From: Pseudomonas sp. Bout1
GTDB lineage: Bacteria > Pseudomonadota > Gammaproteobacteria > Pseudomonadales > Pseudomonadaceae
DNA length: 64,000 nt
Reading direction: 5' to 3'
Assembly (NCBI RefSeq): GCF_034314165.1
Contig: NZ_JAVIWK010000001.1
Location: 6,711,001-6,775,000 of the forward strand
A program made the position numbers and the translations under genes. Positions 59,585 through 64,000 of the stretch are shown piece after piece (the first letter of the stretch is position 1; every line of letters starts with the position of its first letter). The notes below the pieces were generated by a model. It had not been told where the DNA came from and did not search any database. It was given only the letters and a program-made list of their open reading frames with translations.

Positions 59585-60493
59585 ATGGACATCAGGGCAC
59601 TGCGTTATTTCGTGGAAGTCGTGGACCAGCAGAGCTTCACCAAAGCCGCCGTGAGACTGCACCTCACCCAGCCAACGGTAAGCAAAATGGTGCAGCAGCT
59701 GGAGTCGAGCCTTGGCCTGAAGCTGCTCGACCGCATGGGAAAACGCTTCATCCTGACGGACGCCGGGCAGATTGTGCTCAAGCGCGCCAAGGAAATGATC
59801 GCGCTGCACGATGAAATGACCGTGGAGCTGCAAGACCTCCAGCAGGTAGAGCGCGGCGCTTTGCGCATGGGGCTTTCGCCCTCGACTCATCTTGCATTAG
59901 CGCCGATTTTTGCGGCGTATCACGCCCGCTACCCAAAGATCGAACTGAAGCTTTTCGAAATCGGTGGCAACACCACCATCCAGGACCTGCGCCAGGGCAC
60001 GCTGGAGTTCGGCACCATCCTGGACTCGCCGCGGGTGGCGGACATCTGGTCCGAATTCGAATCCATGCCTTTGTTTGAATCGCCGCTGTGCCTGCTCGCG
60101 CCCCATGACTCGCCCTGGCAAGGACGTAGCTCAGTAGAACTGAGCGAGCTGCAAGCCTGCGAATTCATCTTTTACGATGACACCTTCACCCTTAACCAAT
60201 TTGTACTCGATGCGTGCGCCCAAGCCGGTTTTGTGCCGCGCATCAGCGGCCGCAGCAGCCAGTGGGACTTTATCGCCTCCCTGGTGCGGCTGGGTGTGGG
60301 CATCACCCTGCTGCCCCGGACGTTTTGCGACACCCTGGACGCCAGCCAATTCAGCATTGCGCAAATACAATCGCCGGCCCTGAACTGGCGGCTGATGCTG
60401 GCGTGGCGCAGGCAGTGCAAGCTGTCGTTTGCGGCGCAGGCGTGGTTGACGTTGGCGAAGGAGTTTTTGTGCGTGGCGCCATGTGACCAGTAG
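59585..60493 (+). CDS. LysR-family transcriptional regulator
   Basis: The 302-residue protein has an N-terminal winged helix (DIRALRYFVEVVDQQSFTKA; LHLTQPTVSKMVQQLES) and a two-lobe effector domain (LRMGLSPSTHLALAPIF). It is divergent from cfa with 192 bases between them. A TATAAT box at 59539-59544 could serve this gene. LysR proteins usually control the adjacent divergent gene, so a role in cfa expression is inferred. It ends 97 bases before comM. Confidence 0.88.
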   Translation: MDIRALRYFVEVVDQQSFTKAAVRLHLTQPTVSKMVQQLESSLGLKLLDRMGKRFILTDAGQIVLKRAKEMIALHDEMTVELQDLQQVERGALRMGLSPSTHLALAPIFAAYHARYPKIELKLFEIGGNTTIQDLRQGTLEFGTILDSPRVADIWSEFESMPLFESPLCLLAPHDSPWQGRSSVELSELQACEFIFYDDTFTLNQFVLDACAQAGFVPRISGRSSQWDFIASLVRLGVGITLLPRTFCDTLDASQFSIAQIQSPALNWRLMLAWRRQCKLSFAAQAWLTLAKEFLCVAPCDQ

Positions 60494-60590
60494 CACGATA
60501 CGTTCTGTAAAACCTCGCTGCCGCGCTCGGCCAACGCTCAACTACCCTTGAAAAACCGCAGGAAGCGGCCACTCATTTCAAGGATCGAGC

Positions 60591-60827
60591 ATGTCCCTCG
60601 CCATCGTCCACAGTCGCGCCCAGATAGGCGTCGAAGCGCCCGCCGTCACCGTCGAGGTGCACATGGCCAACGGCTTGCCGTCGCTGACGCTGGTGGGCCT
60701 GCCGGAAACCGCCGTCAAGGAAAGCAAAGACCGCGTGCGCAGCGCCATTCTCAACTCTGCGCTGCAATACCCGTCCCGCCGCATCACCCTCAACCTCGCG
60801 CCCGCCGACCTGCCCAAGGACGGCGGG
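60591..60827 (+). pseudogene. comM: comM (yifB) N-terminal fragment, disrupted by the mobile element
   Basis: About 79 codons of the Mg-chelatase-like ATPase ComM remain: SLAIVHSRAQIGVEAPAVTV, LVGLPETAVKESKDRVRSAI and LAPADLPKDGG. At the point where the family continues with RFDLAIALGIL the sequence turns into unrelated AT-rich DNA. The frame then runs on as foreign sequence to a stop at 60984-60986 (131 residues in all), which is unlikely to work. ComM is a branch-migration helicase for natural transformation. The rest of the gene is expected at the far end of the insertion. Confidence 0.85.
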
Positions 60828-60834
60828 TACGGGT

Positions 60835-60976
60835 TAGGTGCAGCCAAGGACACGCCACAAGATAGGTGCTTGAGCCTATGGACAGAAAATCTCAGGAGTC
60901 ACTGGGAAAATTTCGCTGATTCGTTATGTTGGGCTACCTGCACCGACTTTGTAGGTACGAACACACCTGTACCTGC
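60835..60976. repeat. Repeats at the element's left end (candidate recombinase-binding sites)
   Basis: TAGGTGC occurs at 60835-60841 and 60863-60869. A partial inverted form, TGCACC, lies at 60939-60944. GTAGGTAC (60951-60958) faces GTACCTGC (60969-60976) over a 10-base spacer. The repeated core GGTGC/GGTAC in both orientations next to the comM junction is what arm-type or core sites of a tyrosine recombinase would look like. Confidence 0.4.
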
Positions 60977-61010
60977 AAGCGGATAGGATAACCTTTCGCT
61001 AGGAATGGGT

Positions 61011-62288
61011 ATGGCAAGACTCAGAAATCTCATACACACGCAATATCGATGTTCCGTCACCGAAGAACGCGTTGACTGGTATGTCGCAGCAGGACGCTTA
61101 CCGATTGAGGGCCTTCCCCAAATCATTTGGACTAATGGTGAGGCTTGGCGAGAAGTTAATCTTTGGGCGCTGCAGCGTTCGACGGAAAATGGCCTATCCC
61201 TCGATACTGTCCGCTCTAACATGAGTTCGATGCTGAGCTATGCAAACTGGCTGGAAGCTACGCAAACAACGTGGTGGGAGTTCCCTCAGCGCAAAGCTGA
61301 CCGATGTCTGTTCAGATACCGAGGTTACCTGATAGCCATGCGGGATGAAGGTCAATTAGCCCCATCAACTGCATCCCAAAGAATGCGAGATGTAATCAAT
61401 TTCTACCGATGGCTGTTAGCATCAGAACTTCTGTTATCTGAATGGCCTCTTTGGACAGATCAAACGATTTCTATACGAGTGCCGAATTCAGTGGGGCTCG
61501 AACGGACCATTATCGTTCAATCAAGTGAGCTATCCATAAAAAACCGCAAAGCTAATGCGCTGAGATTGGAAGACGGACTGCTACCGGTATCGGCTGACGA
61601 CAGAGACATAATTCTTGAGTATGCGGCTGAGCACGCCAGTTGGGAACTATACTTATTGCTCACGCTGGGCTTTTACACGGGGATGAGACTGGGAACGCTT
61701 TGTGATTTAAAAGTGAGCTCGCTAGAACGCGCTTTTATAGACCCGGATCAATCAGGCCTTTATAAGATCGCTGTTGGACCCGGCGCATCCCCCTCAGTAG
61801 CGACTAAATTTGGGGTAACAGGGCACGTTTGGATTGTTAAAGAACATCTAAACCTCATCAGGAGTTATGTCATCAGCCCACGGCGGCAAGCACGGGTGCA
61901 GGTAGCAGATGATAAAAACAAAGAAGTAGTTTTTTTGACGCGATTTGGAAACAAATATACCAAATCGAAGAAAGAAAGAAGTAGTGCCATTAACGTAGAA
62001 ATGCATAGCTTAAGAAAAAAAGCTGCAAGCGCAGGCTTAGTAGTTTTTGAAGGCTTTTACTTCCACCAAACCCGATGCACGTTTGCAACTCAGCTAGCTA
62101 GAATTTTGTTACCGATATCAGGAGCCGTCAACGCTATCGCGATCATCAAAGAAGCGCTGTTGCACAAAAACGAAGCCACATCATTGCAGTACATAAAATT
62201 CGTAGAACAATCAGCCGCGAAGGCAGCAAGCGCCAACGAATTCACTCGGAAATTCTTAGGGCTCGGAGACAAGTGCAAAAATGGCTAA
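61011..62288 (+). CDS. Tyrosine recombinase / integrase, first gene of the element
   Basis: The 425-residue protein has an N-terminal DNA-binding part (about 60-170; NMSSMLSYANWLEATQTTWW, TASQRMRDVINFYRWLL) and a C-terminal catalytic domain with all expected residues: Arg226 (TGMRLGTL), His352-x-x-Arg355 (FHQTRCTF), His385 (LLHKNEAT) and Tyr394 (SLQYIKF). It should cut and join DNA through a 3'-phosphotyrosine. Two ATGs exist; the one at 61011 is six bases from AGGA and is preferred to 61005. It overlaps the next gene by eight bases. Confidence 0.9.
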   Translation: MARLRNLIHTQYRCSVTEERVDWYVAAGRLPIEGLPQIIWTNGEAWREVNLWALQRSTENGLSLDTVRSNMSSMLSYANWLEATQTTWWEFPQRKADRCLFRYRGYLIAMRDEGQLAPSTASQRMRDVINFYRWLLASELLLSEWPLWTDQTISIRVPNSVGLERTIIVQSSELSIKNRKANALRLEDGLLPVSADDRDIILEYAAEHASWELYLLLTLGFYTGMRLGTLCDLKVSSLERAFIDPDQSGLYKIAVGPGASPSVATKFGVTGHVWIVKEHLNLIRSYVISPRRQARVQVADDKNKEVVFLTRFGNKYTKSKKERSSAINVEMHSLRKKAASAGLVVFEGFYFHQTRCTFATQLARILLPISGAVNAIAIIKEALLHKNEATSLQYIKFVEQSAAKAASANEFTRKFLGLGDKCKNG

Positions 62289-63975
62289 CCCGACTCGAGA
62301 GTTCATGTTTCGTAACGTTAAGTATGGAAAAGAGGAGACAGTCTGGGACCTTGAGCCTTTGCTGTATTTTGGCGCGTCATCCGCAAGAGCCGATGAGGTC
62401 AATGCTTCAATAGAGGCAGGAGCGTTCGGACCAAAACTATCAAATCGTATTCCTTTGGTAAAAGAATTTTATGATTTGCTGGATGCCAAAATTGAGTCCG
62501 GCCACTCAAAAAGCACAGTCAAAAAGGGAATACTAAACCTAAGGCGCCTGTATACATGGGGAGAATTACATGGCGTGGAAGTCAGTCTTGCAAACCTTGA
62601 AACTAGTTTTATAGCCTGGACAGACTCTCTTCTACATCGTAGCAGAATCGAACGGAGCATCAAATCAATTACAGCTTTTGACATGGCGGTCTCGATATCA
62701 TCTTTAATAGATGGCTTATTTGAGCGAAACTCCAAAATCATTTCAAAAACTCGACTCCAGAAATCAAGGAAAGGGGATCAATACAATAATAACTCTGATA
62801 AAAATCAGATTGCTACGGCCGTCTCACTTGGACATTTCCTTGTAGATATCACAACAGCGCTCACAAAAGATAAAATCTACGGCCCTCTACCTGTTCAGAT
62901 AGAAACCCGTGCTGGGCATACCCTTATTGAGTGGTCCAAACTATTACCGCCCGATCGACTTAAACTAAGTAAAACCGGCCGTAAGCCTAACAGCCGTATG
63001 AGGCAGTTGTGGACAGAGGAACATTCTTGGAGAACTAGGCACCCTCTGTTTAATTTGAGAATCGAGGCTGAGCTCTTAATATTCATTGCCCAAACCGGCA
63101 TGAACTTAGCGCAAGCAAATCAATTAACAGTGGGAAGATTCACATATCAGAGCTACGAAGAAGGATACAAGGTTCGCCGCATCTACAAGAATAGACGACA
63201 AGGGGAAGTCGAATTCACGGTCTACAGCGAATACAGAATTCATTTTGAGACATATCTAAAGTGGCGCTCCGCAATTTTAGAGGAACTAAATGACGAGAGA
63301 TTATTTCCACTGACTACGCCAGGGAGAAGAAGAGCACCGGACGCTTCACCTCACTTTGCGTCGATTCGAAAAAGGTGCCAACTCGCCGGGGTCACGTATG
63401 TAGGTCCCAGAGACCTGCGGAAAACGAGAGCTAACTGGCTGTTTCGCAAATTAGCAGATACTTCTGTAACCGCAGAGATGAACCAGCACGAAGACCGCAC
63501 ACTACTTCAAAATTACATCCGCCCGAACCATCAGATAGCAGCGTTTGAAGTCAGCCGTTTCATGGAAGCGAGCGACCCTACTAGGAAAGCTGCTGCTCCA
63601 GGGCTTTGTGTATCCGCAAGCCCCTTAGCGACTAAGACCGCTCAGTCAACCTCGCCGAGCCCAGACTGCGTCAGCCCAGCTGGTTGTCTGTTCTGCGTTC
63701 ACCATAGGGACGTTAATACGCTAGATCATTTCTGGTCGCTTGCGAGCTACCGGTACTGCAAATCTGTAGAGTTATCCAGGGCAGGAAATTCAGCGTTTAA
63801 GGACCATCCAGCAGAGCAGGTAATTTTAGCAATTGACGCACGCCTATTATCTGCGTCGCATTCTGATGACTTAGCCCGCGTAAACATAACTGAAGCAAAA
63901 TTAAAAGTGGCTGAGGCCGATTACCACCCTGAATGGAGCGACTTGATAAATCTGCTAGAGGGTCAATATGAATAA
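62281..63975 (+). CDS. Large recombinase-like protein, second gene of the element (degenerate active site)
   Basis: The 564-residue protein has a recombinase-like fold. The N-terminal third has SAM-like helices (FYDLLDAKIESGHSKSTVKK). In the catalytic domain the usual first Arg is Asn275 (TGMNLAQ) and the His of HxxR is Arg377 (PRDLRKTR; Arg380 kept), while His403 (NQHEDRT) and Tyr412 (LQNYIRP) remain. The C-terminal part has C469-x-x-C472-x-H-H (GCLFCVHH), a likely metal site. It probably works with the first recombinase as a DNA-binding partner. Codon use is AT-rich. Confidence 0.85.
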   Translation: MANPTREFMFRNVKYGKEETVWDLEPLLYFGASSARADEVNASIEAGAFGPKLSNRIPLVKEFYDLLDAKIESGHSKSTVKKGILNLRRLYTWGELHGVEVSLANLETSFIAWTDSLLHRSRIERSIKSITAFDMAVSISSLIDGLFERNSKIISKTRLQKSRKGDQYNNNSDKNQIATAVSLGHFLVDITTALTKDKIYGPLPVQIETRAGHTLIEWSKLLPPDRLKLSKTGRKPNSRMRQLWTEEHSWRTRHPLFNLRIEAELLIFIAQTGMNLAQANQLTVGRFTYQSYEEGYKVRRIYKNRRQGEVEFTVYSEYRIHFETYLKWRSAILEELNDERLFPLTTPGRRRAPDASPHFASIRKRCQLAGVTYVGPRDLRKTRANWLFRKLADTSVTAEMNQHEDRTLLQNYIRPNHQIAAFEVSRFMEASDPTRKAAAPGLCVSASPLATKTAQSTSPSPDCVSPAGCLFCVHHRDVNTLDHFWSLASYRYCKSVELSRAGNSAFKDHPAEQVILAIDARLLSASHSDDLARVNITEAKLKVAEADYHPEWSDLINLLEGQYE

Positions 63976-64000
63976 TCATGCCACGAAGGACTTCGGCTTA
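63968..64000 (+). CDS. Third gene of the recombinase module (start only)
   Basis: An ATG at 63968 overlaps the previous gene by eight bases, the same overlap as between the first two genes. Only 11 codons (MNNHATKDFGL) lie in the window. By analogy with other multi-recombinase modules, a third mobility protein is likely, but nothing else supports it. Confidence 0.5.
   Translation, partial: MNNHATKDFGL

Larger units (their letters stand above)
60828..64000 (+). mobile_element. Left end of an integrated genomic element with tandem tyrosine recombinases
   Basis: From 60828 base composition drops and codon use changes (AGA/ATA/TTA, many AAA and GAT) compared with the core. It starts inside comM and carries two complete recombinase-like genes and the first codons of a third gene, all co-oriented and overlapping. 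The right end, cargo and the att site on the other side lie outside the window. The arrangement resembles Tn554-type and 'trio' recombinase modules, but I cannot assign it to a named family. Confidence 0.85.

Noticed and set aside
60591..60986. A new 131-residue fusion gene from comM and element DNA
   Set aside because: The second half is the repeat-rich left end of the element and reads as random sequence; it is better seen as a broken gene.

Overview
The window reads as chromosomal DNA of a fluorescent Pseudomonas (P. fluorescens group). It has GC-rich coding bias, the hemB-ppk/ppx block, the algP-FKBP-algQ-dsbB-hemYXDC-algR-argH order, the cyaA-rnk-cyaY-lptM-lysA-dapF-DUF484-xerC-HAD block, sutA, and amtB-glnK-ubiK-comM, and REP/BIME repeats lie between genes. 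Most of it is conserved core, cut by three accessory stretches and ended by a mobile element.

Layout. 1-7078: a partial outer-membrane barrel gene, a ferredoxin-flavin reductase translationally coupled to ubiD, an acyltransferase/SGNH O-antigen-type acetylase, rho and trxA. 7199-15535 is accessory and lies between trxA and ppx, which I recall as neighbours in P. aeruginosa. It holds a GntR regulator, a polar amino-acid ABC transporter behind a plausible sigma-54 promoter, and a chaperone-usher fimbrial operon of the DUF1120 type. 16017-20927: ppx, ppk and hemB. 21157-33549: DedA, a sterol-desaturase-type hydroxylase, elbB, yaiI, a cytochrome c/FTR1 iron permease, a four-gene LpoB-like envelope lipoprotein operon, a LysE exporter, a small MscS channel, a YheS-type ABC-F protein and a TIGR02444 protein.

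33546-43997 is the alginate/haem block: algP with its KPAAK repeats, FKBP isomerase, algQ, dsbB, hemY, hemX, hemD, hemC, algR and argH. The expected histidine kinase gene algZ upstream of algR is reduced to a short remnant with stops and frameshifts. 44108-58187 runs from a GST through cyaA, lysA, dapF and xerC to sutA, yjbQ, amtB, glnK and ubiK. 58238-60493 is a second accessory pair, a cyclopropane fatty acid synthase and a divergent LysR regulator.

At 60591 comM (yifB) begins but is broken after about 79 codons. The sequence becomes AT-rich and carries two complete genes of the tyrosine-recombinase fold and the start of a third, each overlapping the next by 8 bases. This is the left end of an integrated element whose cargo lies beyond the window. 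It is the likeliest place for an undescribed system, but only its mobility module is visible.

Other points of note: a one-base frameshift at the end of the ABC substrate-binding protein gene; a second recombinase that lacks two expected catalytic residues; and a periplasmic LpoB-like protein without a lipid anchor.
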